The notes under the pieces: generated by a model
Database searches by the model: none
The model's input: the letters and a program-made list of their open reading frames with translations, nothing else
Told to the model about the DNA's origin: nothing
Program-made: the position numbers and the translations under genes
NCBI GenBank assembly: GCA_033032865.1
Contig: JAWHQI010000615.1
Coordinates: 186,001-250,000, forward strand
Length of the DNA stretch: 64,000 nt
Reading direction: 5' to 3'
Source: Dactylorhiza incarnata
Taxonomy: Eukaryota; Streptophyta; Magnoliopsida; Asparagales; Orchidaceae
Part shown: in pieces, positions 11,519 to 21,107 of the stretch
How the letters are laid out: each line of letters begins with the position of its first letter
Numbering within the stretch: the stretch's first letter is position 1

Positions 11519-11839
11519 TGTTACGAAACTACAACGGAAAAAACTAGAAAACGGAAAGCAAAGGAAGAAGACGGCTAGGGTTTCTAGGAAAAGAGAATAC
11601 CTGAATAAGATTTAGCATGATCCAAAAGAGGGGGGGAGATGAGTATTTATGTGAACCCTCTCCCACTAGGGCCGGCCGGCCCCAAGTGAGGGCTGAACCG
11701 GTTCGGTTCAGCCCTCCTTCTCTTATTTAATTAATTGCGGGCTGAACCGAATGGTTCAGCCCGGTCTTTTCCCGGCGCTCCTTTTGGTCGTCTGGCGTAC
11801 TTGAATCCTCGAAAGCGCATATCGTCCGGGGGCATGACA
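11519..11839 (-). repeat. 3' LTR of the gypsy element
   Basis: Starts tgttacgaaact and ends ggcatgaca on the plus strand; pair of 17013-17332. The pol reading frame runs about 109 bases into this LTR before its stop at 11731. Confidence 0.93.
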
Positions 11840-13221
11840 CTCCCCTCCCCTTCAAGAGGCAGCTTGTCCTCATGCTGAAAGTCCGGAAAGAACTCCCTGA
11901 ACTCTAGTAGATCCACCCATGTGTTGTGGGCCTCGGACAGATCCTTCCACTTGACCAGAACCTCGGAACGGTATTCCGTGCCATGTTTCTTCCAGCGTAA
12001 CAGCAGTACATCCTCGGGACTGGGGCGTAGCTCGTCAGTCGTAGTAGCCTCGGGGAGGAAGGGAGTCACAGTGACCGCCGCTCCCAGCTTCTTCTTCAGC
12101 AGCGACACATGGAACGTGGGATGAATTCTGGACCCTTCAGGAAGAGCGAGAGTGTAAGCAACCGGGCCCACCCGTTGAGTGATGCGGAACGGCCCATAGA
12201 ATCGGGGAGCTAACTTCTGATTGGCCCGGCGAGCCACTGAAAGCTGTCTGTAGGGTTGGAGACGGAGAAAGACCTCGTCCCCCACCTGAAACGTCCGCTC
12301 CGTCCGGTGCTTGTCAGCCTGTAACTTCATCCGGTCCTGAGCGGAACGAAGATTGTCCCGCAGGAGGACCAAGGTCTGATCTCTGTTCCGTAGAGGTCGA
12401 TCCACGGCAGGAAGAGCAGTGCTACCCGACTCGTAGGACTGAAGAGAGGGTGGTGGTCGCCCGTAGACAACCTCGAACGGAGTGATCCTGCTGGCGGTGT
12501 GAAACGAAGTATTGTAGCAATACTCCGCCCAATGTAACCATCGTGTCCAAGAACGGGGCTCATCCATGACGAAACAGCGGAGGTATGTCTCTACCCCCCG
12601 ATTGAGGACCTCGGTCTGGCCATCTGTCTGCGGGTGATGCGCTGTGCTCATGCGCAGCCGGGCCCCCTGGAGCCGAAACAGCTCCTGCCAGAAATTGCTA
12701 ATGAAAACCGGGTCGCGATCGGAGATAATCGAACTCAAAAGACCATGTAGACGCACCACCTCCCGGGTAAAGAGATCGGCAACTGTCTCCGCCGAGTACG
12801 GGTGGCTGAGGGCTAGAAAGTGGTCGTATTTGGACAGTTTGTCCACTACGACCAAGATCACGGTCTTGCCCTGAGAGCGGGGTAACCCGTCGATGAAGTC
12901 CATCGAGACCGACTCCCAAATGTGTTGAGGAATCTCCAAGGGCGTTAGCAGCCCTGCAGGTGAGGTCGTCTCGTATTTCTGTCGCTGGCACACGTCACAC
13001 TGTTGTACGAATCGCTGAGCATCCCGGCGTAATCCCTTCCAAAAAACATTGGCCCGTAGCCGTTGTAGGGTGCGGAGCACCCCCGCATGGCCGCCAGTCG
13101 GGGAAGAGTGGAACTCCTGTAACATAATCTCCTTCCAGGTTGACGAGGCGGGAATGACCACCCTCCCGTGGTAGTATAAGTGTCCCCCAACCAGTTGGTA
13201 ACCCGGAGGAGTGGGATGGCC
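11731..13221 (-). CDS. gypsy pol, integrase part (after the in-frame stop)
   Basis: Continues the gag-pol frame immediately after a TAG at 13222-13224; there is no good start of its own, so without readthrough it is not expressed. The order is an HHCC zinc-binding domain (HSSPTGGHAG ... CDVCQRQK), the integrase core with catalytic Asp in SMDFIDG, Asp in IISDRDPVF and Glu in DGQTEVLNR, then a C-terminal region with QVGDEVFLRL. A chromodomain-like end follows (EVLVKWKDL ... NTWVD), then an acidic tail. The product would join the cDNA into chromatin; in chromoviruses the chromodomain-type tail influences target choice. All catalytic residues are present. The last ~36 codons lie in the 3' LTR. 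Confidence 0.9.
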   Translation of the reverse strand, partial: GHPTPPGYQLVGGHLYYHGRVVIPASSTWKEIMLQEFHSSPTGGHAGVLRTLQRLRANVFWKGLRRDAQRFVQQCDVCQRQKYETTSPAGLLTPLEIPQHIWESVSMDFIDGLPRSQGKTVILVVVDKLSKYDHFLALSHPYSAETVADLFTREVVRLHGLLSSIISDRDPVFISNFWQELFRLQGARLRMSTAHHPQTDGQTEVLNRGVETYLRCFVMDEPRSWTRWLHWAEYCYNTSFHTASRITPFEVVYGRPPPSLQSYESGSTALPAVDRPLRNRDQTLVLLRDNLRSAQDRMKLQADKHRTERTFQVGDEVFLRLQPYRQLSVARRANQKLAPRFYGPFRITQRVGPVAYTLALPEGSRIHPTFHVSLLKKKLGAAVTVTPFLPEATTTDELRPSPEDVLLLRWKKHGTEYRSEVLVKWKDLSEAHNTWVDLLEFREFFPDFQHEDKLPLEGEGSVMPPDDMRFRGFKYARRPKGAPGKDRAEPFGSARN

Positions 13222-16200
13222 CTAGGACAAGGCCTCCACAATCGGTTGAAGCTCTGGGTCTGCGGCGACCTCCCTCTGAATGTCATCCAGGGACTCAATT
13301 AGTGTCCCCGAAAGATGGAAGATGGTACTCTCCGGTAAGCGGGACAGAGCGTCGGCCACCACGTTCTCCTTGCCCTGCTTGTACAAGATCTCATAATCAT
13401 ACCCCAACAGCTTGGTCAGCCACTTTTGTTGGAGAGGGGATGTCAGCCTCTGATCCAAGAAATGCTTCAGGCTCTGGTGATCAGTGCGAACTTTAAAATG
13501 GTGGCCCAGCAGGTATGGGCGCCACAGCGTCACGGCATGTAAGATTGCCAGCATCTCTTTCTCGTACGTGGAGAGGCCCAGGGTCCGAGGCGCCAAGGCT
13601 TTGCTGAAATAAGCCAACGGCCTCCCTTCCTGCATCAAAACCGCCCCAATGCCAACTCCGGAGGCATCCGTCTCCAGGATGAACTCCTTGGTGAAATCCG
13701 GTAGGGCGAGCACCGGCGTGGTCGTCATAGCTTCCTTGAGAGCGGAGAAGGCCCGCTCAGCTTCATCATGCCAGGTAAAGGACTCCTTGTGGAGGAGCTG
13801 GGTAAGGGGGCGTGCCAATTTACCATAGTCCTTCACAAACCTCCGGTAGTAACCCGTCAGGCCCAGAAAGCCCCGTAGTGCCCGCACCGTTGTGGGCCGT
13901 GGCCACCCCACCATGCTCTCGATCTTCTTTGGGTCCGCCCTGACCCCCAGGGCCGAAACCAAATGGCCCGAGTACTCCACCTCTGGTTGCCCAAACGAGC
14001 ACTTCGACAGCTTGGCGTAGAGCTGATGCTGCCGCAGGATGGTAAGAACCTGTGCCACGTGCTCGATGTGCTCCTCCCACGTCCGGCTGTAGATCAGGAT
14101 ATCATCGAAGAAGATGAGCACCGATCGCCGAAGTAGAGGCCGAAAGGTCTCATTCATCACCGCCTGGAAGGTCGACGGGGCATTGGATAGCCCAAAAGGC
14201 ATCACCAAGAACTCATAATGCCCATCGTGTGTGCGAAAAGCGGTCTTGTGGACGTCTACCGTCTTCATCCATATCTGGTGATAGCCGGACCGAAGGTCCA
14301 GCTTGGTAAACAAGCTCGCCCCATGCAACTCGTCCAACAGCTCCTCTATCATCGGAATCGGAAACTTATCCTTGATCGTGGAATCATTCAAGTTGCGGTA
14401 ATCCACGCAGAAACGCCATGAACCGTCCTTCTTCTTTACCAAGATGATAGGGGAGGAGAAGGCGTTGGTGCTCGGTCGTATGATGCCGGTCGCCAACATC
14501 TCCTTCACACTCCTCTCGATCTCAGCCTTCTGGATGTACGGGTACCGGTAGGGTCTGACATTTGGGGGAGCAGCCCCCTCTTTCATCTGTATGCCGTGAT
14601 CCCTAAATCTGGGCGGAGGAAGGCCCTTAGGCTCCCGGAACACATCCTCGAACTGAGACAGCAGTGTCTGTATCTCGTCTGGAATGTCTGGAGGGGTTTG
14701 GCATGACGCCTCCACCCCCACCACCATGGCCATGGGAGAGCCCTGCTCCTCCAACAGTTGTAAGCTCCGCACCGAAATCTCCTTCAGAGGAGAAGATCGA
14801 ATGCCCTGCAGGCAGTAGTCTGTCCCCTGCTGGGTGAACTCCATCGTCAGCCGCACCCAATCAGTAGTCACCCTCTGCAACTGCCGCAACCACTGAACCC
14901 CCAACACCACGTCCGAGCCTCTGATCGGCAGCAAATACATGTCCGTGTGACACAAGTAGCTCTGCACGCGGATTTCCACCCCCTTCATCACCCCCTCGCA
15001 CTTCAGCTTGCTTCCATCTGCTAACATTACCTGGAATGCCGCCTCCTTATCAATCGCCTGTCCTACCTTCGAAGCCACGGCTGGGTTGATGAAATTATGG
15101 GTACTCCCACTGTCCACCAAAATGGTCACTCGCTCCTTGCCCACCCGGCCTGTAAAACATAGTGTCAAATGGGCCGCACACCCCTCCATAGCCTGCATGG
15201 AGATCCCGAACTCTGCTAAATCCAGGTCCTCCACTTCGACATCCCCAAGTGGATCCTCCTCTCCATCCTCCTCTCGCAGCATAAACACTTGGACCTTCTG
15301 GCAAGCGTGCCCTCGGGTATACTTCTCATCACAATTGAAGCACAGTCCTTTCTCCCTTCGGGCCTGCATCTCGGGCCATGTCAGTTTCGTCACCGTGGGC
15401 CATATGGCGGTAGGTGGGTCTCTCTGTCCTCCCGTTGGAGCCGCTAGTGGCTTAGTAGTTGTCCGACTCTTCTGTCTCTTGAAACGCTCCTCCTGTATCC
15501 GAGCAATGCTAATGGCATGGCTCAGACTGCGTGGGAGGTAAGCATGAACCTCGTCGCGCAAATGGTCCTTCAGCCCTGAGATGAAGCAGCTCAGCAGTGT
15601 CTGCTCACCCCAGGTCACCCGGTTCGCCAACCTCTCGAACTCTGTCCGGTACTCCGTAACTGTACCCCTTTGCCGCAGCTTCTGCAGAGTCGCCTCTACA
15701 TCCTCATACTCTAGTGGCCCAAATCGGGCTGAGAAAACCTCCGTGAATTCCTCCCAGGGAGCCGTGGTGCGTCCCCGGAGGAACCATGTCGTCCACTGAT
15801 ACGCGTCCTCCTCCAGATGGAAGGCCGCCAACTGCACCCACTGAGCCTCGGGAACCTCCTGGTATTTGAAGAACAGTTCCGCCTTCTGACTCCACTCGAG
15901 CGCGTTGCTGCCCTTGAATTTAGGGAAGTTCATCTGGGTCAACTTCGGTTGCATATAGGGGCGCTGATGAGCTCCGCCAAATCCACCTCCCTCTTGGGCC
16001 ATCTGCCCCTGTTGCTCCGGACCTCCTTGCTGCACCCCTGGATTCCACACCGGGGGTCTCCCTTGTCCTTGGTTCGCCATCTGAGGTCTCACTCCACCCA
16101 CATATGCGTTGTCGTACCCCAAGTTGGGAGTTGGTGCGGGTTGAGGATGTAGAATTCCAGCTGTACCCCCATGAAGTGGAGGAACAACTCCCGCCGTGAC

Positions 16201-16983
16201 CCCGAGAGGGACAGCATTCGCTCCCGTAGGGCGAAACAGCCCGAAACCCTGATGTTGCGGCCTGCAAGGCTGTCCCGAGTGCTGGTCGGGCCCCCACTGG
16301 GCTCCCCCTCCTTGTCCGACACCTCCCCCTTGCCGCTGAAGCCCCGCCGCCCCCTGTGCATGCGGGATTGGCCCCCAAGGGGCTGCCGCTCCTCCGTTTG
16401 GCCGCAGCAGCCCTGCCGACCCTGGTAGAGGCGGATCGGCACCCCAGCCACCAGCGAGAGCCCCTCCGACTCCCGCAAAGTGCGCTGCGACTCCTCCAGG
16501 CGCTGAATAGAAGCCGTCGGCCTGCCCCGTCGCTGCGTAGGAGCCGACGCCCCCATTCCAGCCTTCCGCCGCCCTGCTGGAGCCCGCGTGCATCCCGTGC
16601 GGCCCCGACTGGCCATCTGGGCCCCATCCCGTGGTTCCCCAGCCTTCCATCCGGCCTCCGCCTAGCCGCACCCCCTGATTTAGGGTTCTGGTTGTCATTT
16701 CTTCCGCGGGTTCCTCTCCTCCGGCGTTTTCCCTTCCGATTCCTTCTCCGTGCGGGTTGTTTGACGCGTCGACGTCGGATCCGTCGCCGGAAGTCCCCTT
16801 CCCTTTCAGATTTTGCACAAGGAGGGATTTCAACTCCTCCATCTTCGAATCGAGACGCTCTTCCATATTTTCTTGAGAATTTTTCATGGATTCTTCGAAC
16901 GCCGCCACCGAATCCGCCAACACGACGTAATTTTCTTCGATCGCGGCCAAACGTGCCATCTCCGCCTCCGTGCGTGTCACCAT
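13222..16983 (-). CDS. gypsy gag-protease-RT-RNase H
   Basis: An uninterrupted 1,253-codon frame from ATG 16983. It contains an N-terminal helical segment (residues 1-65), a Gly/Gln/Pro-rich linker (about 90-340), a gag domain (about 350-470), a knuckle CFNCDEKY..GHAC (about 545), a protease with VDSGSTHNFI (about 620) and RT with FCVDYRNLND (about 850). The RT catalytic loop is FFDD rather than YVDD (about 960), and RNase H has the ETDASG aspartate (about 1100). It is the polyprotein that packages, processes and reverse-transcribes the element RNA. The frame ends at a TAG where the homologous frame simply continues into integrase, so the stop looks like a single nonsense change, possibly from CAG. 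Confidence 0.93.
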   Translation of the reverse strand: MVTRTEAEMARLAAIEENYVVLADSVAAFEESMKNSQENMEERLDSKMEELKSLLVQNLKGKGTSGDGSDVDASNNPHGEGIGRENAGGEEPAEEMTTRTLNQGVRLGGGRMEGWGTTGWGPDGQSGPHGMHAGSSRAAEGWNGGVGSYAATGQADGFYSAPGGVAAHFAGVGGALAGGWGADPPLPGSAGLLRPNGGAAAPWGPIPHAQGAAGLQRQGGGVGQGGGAQWGPDQHSGQPCRPQHQGFGLFRPTGANAVPLGVTAGVVPPLHGGTAGILHPQPAPTPNLGYDNAYVGGVRPQMANQGQGRPPVWNPGVQQGGPEQQGQMAQEGGGFGGAHQRPYMQPKLTQMNFPKFKGSNALEWSQKAELFFKYQEVPEAQWVQLAAFHLEEDAYQWTTWFLRGRTTAPWEEFTEVFSARFGPLEYEDVEATLQKLRQRGTVTEYRTEFERLANRVTWGEQTLLSCFISGLKDHLRDEVHAYLPRSLSHAISIARIQEERFKRQKSRTTTKPLAAPTGGQRDPPTAIWPTVTKLTWPEMQARREKGLCFNCDEKYTRGHACQKVQVFMLREEDGEEDPLGDVEVEDLDLAEFGISMQAMEGCAAHLTLCFTGRVGKERVTILVDSGSTHNFINPAVASKVGQAIDKEAAFQVMLADGSKLKCEGVMKGVEIRVQSYLCHTDMYLLPIRGSDVVLGVQWLRQLQRVTTDWVRLTMEFTQQGTDYCLQGIRSSPLKEISVRSLQLLEEQGSPMAMVVGVEASCQTPPDIPDEIQTLLSQFEDVFREPKGLPPPRFRDHGIQMKEGAAPPNVRPYRYPYIQKAEIERSVKEMLATGIIRPSTNAFSSPIILVKKKDGSWRFCVDYRNLNDSTIKDKFPIPMIEELLDELHGASLFTKLDLRSGYHQIWMKTVDVHKTAFRTHDGHYEFLVMPFGLSNAPSTFQAVMNETFRPLLRRSVLIFFDDILIYSRTWEEHIEHVAQVLTILRQHQLYAKLSKCSFGQPEVEYSGHLVSALGVRADPKKIESMVGWPRPTTVRALRGFLGLTGYYRRFVKDYGKLARPLTQLLHKESFTWHDEAERAFSALKEAMTTTPVLALPDFTKEFILETDASGVGIGAVLMQEGRPLAYFSKALAPRTLGLSTYEKEMLAILHAVTLWRPYLLGHHFKVRTDHQSLKHFLDQRLTSPLQQKWLTKLLGYDYEILYKQGKENVVADALSRLPESTIFHLSGTLIESLDDIQREVAADPELQPIVEALS

Positions 16984-16994
16984 GGTCGCAGGAA

Positions 16995-17010
16995 GGAGGC
17001 TCTGATACCA
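16995..17010 (-). other. Primer binding site (tRNA-iMet type)
   Basis: Reads TGGTATCAGAGCCTCC on the minus strand, two bases inside the 5' LTR boundary, complementary to the 3' end of initiator methionine tRNA. Confidence 0.9.
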
Positions 17011-17012
17011 AA

Positions 17013-17332
17013 TGTTACGAAACTACAACGGAAAAAACTAGAAAACGGAAAGCAAAGGAAGAAGATGGCTAGGGTTTCTAGGAAAAGAGAATACCTGAAT
17101 AAGATTTAGCATGATCCAAAAGAGGGGGGAGATGGGTATTTAAGTGAACCCTCTCCCCCTAGGGCCGGCCGGCCCCAAGTGAGGGCTGAACCGGTTCGGT
17201 TCAGCCCTCCTTCTCTTATTTAATTAATTGCGGGCTGAACCGGATGGTTCAGCCCGGTCTTTTCCCGGCGCTCCTTTTGGTCGTCTGGCGTACTTGAATC
17301 CTCGAAAGCGCATGTCGTCCGGGGGCATAACA
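17013..17332 (-). repeat. 5' LTR of the gypsy element
   Basis: 320 bases, tgttacg...cataaca on the plus strand; followed by the target duplication ccact. Confidence 0.93.
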
Positions 17333-17337
17333 CCACT

Positions 17338-18330
17338 AGAGGTAGTCGAGTGGATGAGCACTGTGACCTGACTAGTTTAAGTCCCTCTCATTCTGAGGCC
17401 ACCGCTTTGATTACTCTTGCCCCGTCGAAAACAATAAAAGTGATATTTGAGATTGATTTCTCTCACCCCACTACAGTACGTAGTCCGACGAGAGATCTGT
17501 CATTTGACTCTGACTCATCTCTTGTGACCCCTACTAAGAGCGAGTCTGAGCGACTTAGTGAACCTATCGTGATGTGTTCTTTCCCTACCCCTGCTCCAAT
17601 CATAGACTCGCCTTTGCATGCATGTTCACCTGAACCTCCCCATATTGTCTTGGCGAGTCATCCTGAGTGAGGGTCGAGAGCATAGTATCGACTTTGCAGT
17701 AGCTGTCTCTTCCCCTCTCGAGGACGAGGGCACTACTATTATTGATGACACGCATCTCAAGGATCATCCTGCTATGAATGAATTCTTTGATGAGCCCCCC
17801 TCCTACCCCACCCTCACCCCACCCCCGTTGAGACTTTTGAATAGTCACTTGAGGAGTTCTTTCTTTAGGAGAAGTTCAACCGACCCCGATGTTACATCTG
17901 TGTGGCCTTGTCTCATACGTCCTTTTAGATCATCACGTTGACGATGAATTTACATACTTATCACCAGGAGAACCACCTGATTTACATCCATGTCGCTATC
18001 TTCGACTCTCCTTCAGGAGATTCCTTCCCTAAAGAATTTTTCTACCGACCACCCAGTGAGCCCCCTGATGATTCACGCCTCTTGAGAGATATTTTTCATT
18101 CCACGATATTATATCTCACTACTGATGTCTCTGTTAGGCATCTAGTTGTTCCTCGTACACTCGATGATTGTTTCTACACGCCACTCAAGGAACCGCCAGA
18201 TAAACCATTCATTTTTAGGAACTTTCACTACCACGAAAAATCTGCATTTATTTTGTTGAATTCGTCATTTTGTATTTGCATTTGTTGCATGGATTGCATG
18301 TCGTATTCCGACATAAAGTTATATTAAATA
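17338..18330 (+). pseudogene. Right flank of the split older element; coding-like, unrecognised
   Basis: Continues the sequence broken at 11518. Short open stretches (17350-17670, 17618-17941, 17938-18327) are rich in Ser, Pro, Asp and Glu, with repeated EPP/DEPP/SEPPDD-type words, as in a hydrophilic linker or gag tail. I recognise no domain, zinc knuckle or catalytic motif. Overlapping frames suggest several frameshifts. Assignment to the gag fragment at 10724-11518 rests on the target-site duplication only. Confidence 0.4.
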
Positions 18331-19279
18331 ATTAACATTTTAAAACTTGTTTCGGTAATCACATGAGAACAAATTTTCAAAGAGGGTGGTTGGTGATGAT
18401 TTGCATATTATTTGAGAGGTTCTCTCATTGGGGGCAGCTATGAATCTAAGTGCTAGGCGAATAGATCCATACACTGTCATAAGAGAGTCTGAGTCAAATT
18501 TCTCGAGCTTAATATTAATAGGAGAACGGGTGTTCCTCTGGTTCTCAATGTTGAGGAATTGACTCTAGATGTGGAGCGGCCTAGTTTTAGCTCTTAAGTC
18601 TTCCCTTTTAGTTTCCGTCTCCACCATCATTATAGCCTCTCATATACCCACAGCCTCCACTATAGATCTACCTGTTACCATTTTATCCACACCCTTCACC
18701 CTTACGACAGCTTGCTTACTACATGGGATCCTTGGCTACTTCAACGGTATGATGACCTTATGCAGAGACGCTTCCTACGTGTAGCGATAGAGTCTTACCT
18801 AACTTGCTTTGGGAGTATATAATCTCCGTTCACCGAAGATAGAATGTTTTTGAGCCAGGGAGATTGATAGAAATCGACGACTTTTGGATCATCAGATGGA
18901 TGATCGGAGACAGACATCGCAATCATCGCGATTTTTCACATTTTTATGTATTTATTTTTACGGACATGTATTTCAGGAGTTATGTTAAATTATCCATCAG
19001 ATGATAGTGGTCGTTGGATATACATAACTTAACTCTCCCTCCCCCTTTATATGCCAACAACTACCGGCTCACAGGGCTATCGAGAGTTGTGATTTGGAAA
19101 AAACAACCGCCGACACAAGTTACTAGAATGGTAAAGTTGATCCCAAATCCATCATATATTCTTTTCTTGATTTTTCAAGGACTTAAAAAGGATTCAAGTG
19201 TTACAACCCCACTTTGAAAAGAATTTTTGTATGTAAGTATGTTACTTTATTTTAATTCACATATTATTACACTATAAAG
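18331..19279. other. No gene recognised
   Basis: Low-coding sequence with many stops in all frames. It may be more of the older element. The last five bases (taaag) are the left target duplication of the Cassandra insertion. Confidence 0.4.
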
Positions 19280-19607
19280 TGTAATATTCTGAATCTGATG
19301 AGGGCGGGGAGTGCTTTAGGGAAATGAAACCCAGGCAAAGTAGCTTTTGGCAGGCTTCTAGGATGGCAGGCTTCTAGGTGAAAGGAGGCGCGGGAATGAA
19401 CCGGATCTCACATCAAAATTTAAGGGAAAGTTGTTGGGTTTAAGTAATAATTTAGATCCTAAAATATCAGAGGCGCCTTTTTGGAGCAACTGGCAGGCTC
19501 GTAGGCCACCTGTGGAAAAGGGTAAAACCGTGCGGTTCAGCTTAGTATGGGTTGGGATGAACCAAATTGGGCAATATTTCTGATATTATGAGGGTTGGAT
19601 TGTTACA
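19280..19607 (+). repeat. 5' LTR of Cassandra, 5S segment deleted
   Basis: 328 bases. Compared with the right LTR, the text jumps from 'gagcaactg' to 'gcaggctcgtaggccacc' (about 19487), removing the 5S core of about 100 bases. Confidence 0.85.
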
Positions 19608-19609
19608 AA

Positions 19610-19622
19610 TGGTATCAGAGCC
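19610..19622 (+). other. Primer binding site (tRNA-iMet type)
   Basis: tggtatcagagcc directly after the LTR end ttacaaa; essentially the entire internal domain of this copy. Confidence 0.88.
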
Positions 19623-19863
19623 AGTAATATCCTGAATCTGATGAGGGCAATCCGATGAGGGAGGGGAGTGCTTTGTGGGCAATGAAGCCCAGGCAAAGTT
19701 CTGGCAGGCTTCTAGAATGTCAGGCTTATAGGTGAAAGGAGATGCAGGAATGAACTGGATTTCACATCAAAATTGGAGGGAAAGTTGTCGAGCTTAAGTA
19801 ATAATTCAGATCCTCAAATCTCAGAGGCGCCTTTCCGGAGCAACTGATGGAGTTAGTGTTGGA

Positions 19864-19931
19864 AACTCCAAGGTTAAGCGTGCTCCGGTAGGAGTAGTCC
19901 TAGGATGGGTAACCTCCTGGGCAGTGCTCGC
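19864..19931 (+). other. 5S rRNA-like core, copy 1
   Basis: aactccaaggttaagcgtgc and ctaggatgggtaacctcctg match the 3' half of plant 5S rRNA, including the internal control region. It is part of an LTR, not a standalone rRNA gene. Confidence 0.85.
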
Positions 19932-20074
19932 AATTGGAGGGAATGAAAGGAGATGCAGGAATGAACTGGATTTCACATCGAAATTGGAGGGAAAGTTGTC
20001 GAGCTTAAGTAATAATTCAGATCCTCAAATCTCAGAGGCGCCTTTCCGGAGCAACTGATGGAGTTAGTGTTGGA

Positions 20075-20142
20075 AACTCCAAGGTTAAGCGTGCTCCGGT
20101 GGGAGTAGTCCTAGGATGGGTAACCTCCTGGGCAGTGCTCGC
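20075..20142 (+). other. 5S rRNA-like core, copy 2
   Basis: Second copy made by the tandem duplication inside the 3' LTR; one base differs from copy 1 (ccggtggg for ccggtagg). Confidence 0.85.
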
Positions 20143-20223
20143 AGGCCACCTATGGAAAAGAGGAAAATTGTGCGGTTCGAAAGCGGACAATACTTCTGAT
20201 ATTGTGAGGGTTGGATTGTCACA

Positions 20224-21017
20224 TAAAGTCTTCGCGACTTGGGATAAAGTATTCACATTACTTAGATTCTCTTAGTGAGGAGAACATCTTATGTTCCGCG
20301 CACTCCTATGACCTTCGCAGTCTTTGTGGTGGGCCAACTTGATGAATCTAATCTTTTTGTGACATTTATCATTCATGATCCTCCTCTTGTGACTAATCTT
20401 CCATTTTGAAAACATTTTAGAGATGGCCAAAGGAATTTTTGATGCTGCCACTATTTGTTTCCTCAGAACTCAGACTTTCCAAAAGTTTTGTTGTTTGATG
20501 GTCCAAATCCATCTCATTTGCTCTTTATGCCCACAGTGCTCACAGTGCTCACAGTGCTCTTTATGCCCGAGTTGTCATGCTCATTTGTCATCCACTTCAT
20601 TCATTCTACTCTGAATGAGGCGTATAGTAGTCATGAGATCATGTGATAAGGGAAGTGACGGTGTTCATTCTAGATCCCGTCCATCTTCAAGTACAAAATA
20701 ATTATTTTAATCATTATATTTTGAAGAAAAGTGACTAAATAACTCCCTTTAGTCCCAAATACTTTCAGCCACACAAATGATGGTCACAAACATAAGAAAA
20801 CATAGACTAATATAACAAAATGGGGATTAAAAGGTGTTTTTCATCCATTTCTGTAATAAGTGATACTAATTGATAATCTAATTTGCAATTAAGCTACTTG
20901 AAAAGTATGATCATATTTCATAATTCTAATATTGAATGCATATAAATTACCATGCAGGAATATACATGGAAAAACTTTGAAAATTTCTAGACATCAATGA
21001 AAACGAGTGGTACTTAC
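20224..21017. other. No gene recognised; small repeat
   Basis: AT-rich sequence. A short tandem cacagtgctcacagtgctcacagtgctc sits at about 20530-20560. The next exon of the prenyltransferase gene would be expected in this direction but I do not see it. Confidence 0.4.
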
Positions 21018-21107
21018 ATTCACAGAATATGCAGAGAGAATGAGAAAGTACATGCAAATACCATATAGTAATGGCCTTGATCCAACAACATACGTGATGA
21101 CAAAAGC
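21018..21107 (-). CDS. Aromatic prenyltransferase (VTE2/HPT-like), exon 5 of those found
   Basis: A 90-base exon read on the minus strand, preceded by acceptor atatttcag and followed by a consensus donor gtaagt. It encodes 30 residues with VGSRPLLYG and LSAYS. This matches the membrane-segment exon of plant homogentisate phytyltransferase-type enzymes, where GS.PL...L....F....AYS is conserved and the exon is also 30 codons. It is in phase 0 with the exon at 48413-48496, giving a continuous family-like reading. The two are 27.3 kb apart. An alternative is that this is a separate fragment of a related gene. No later exon (LPLLRWK-type, second Asp-rich motif) was found below it. Confidence 0.72.

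Larger units (their letters stand above)
11519..17332 (-). mobile_element. Complete Ty3/gypsy LTR retrotransposon (5,814 bp)
   Basis: Two LTRs of 320-321 bases, TG...CA ends on the plus strand, and an exact 5-base target duplication ccact (11514-11518 and 17333-17337). The primer site TGGTATCAGAGCC (iMet type) lies next to the right-hand 5' LTR. The interior is one gag-pol frame broken by a single in-frame TAG. By eye the LTRs differ at about seven positions plus one indel, so insertion is fairly recent. The integrase end carries a chromodomain-like segment, which suggests the chromovirus branch. Confidence 0.95.
19280..20223 (+). mobile_element. Cassandra-type TRIM carrying 5S rRNA sequence
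   Basis: Bounded by an exact 5-base target duplication taaag (19275-19279, 20224-20228). The left LTR is 19280-19607 (tgtaatattctg...ggattgttaca). A primer site ggtatcagagcc follows, and the right LTR starts only ~16 bases later and runs to ttgtcaca at 20223. The 5S-like segment is deleted from the left LTR and present twice in the right one, through a 211-base-period tandem duplication (19733-19931 and 19944-20142). The element has no protein and must move in trans. Plant Cassandra TRIMs are known to carry 5S sequence in their LTRs. Confidence 0.9.
19624..20223 (+). repeat. 3' LTR of Cassandra with internal tandem duplication
   Basis: About 600 bases instead of the usual ~330-400, because a ~199-base block is repeated at a 211-base period. 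The two blocks differ by eye at only two bases, so the duplication is recent. Confidence 0.85.

Noticed and set aside
19864..20142. Standalone 5S rRNA genes
   Set aside because: The 5S-like cores lack the proper 5' half and sit inside Cassandra LTRs bounded by a target duplication.
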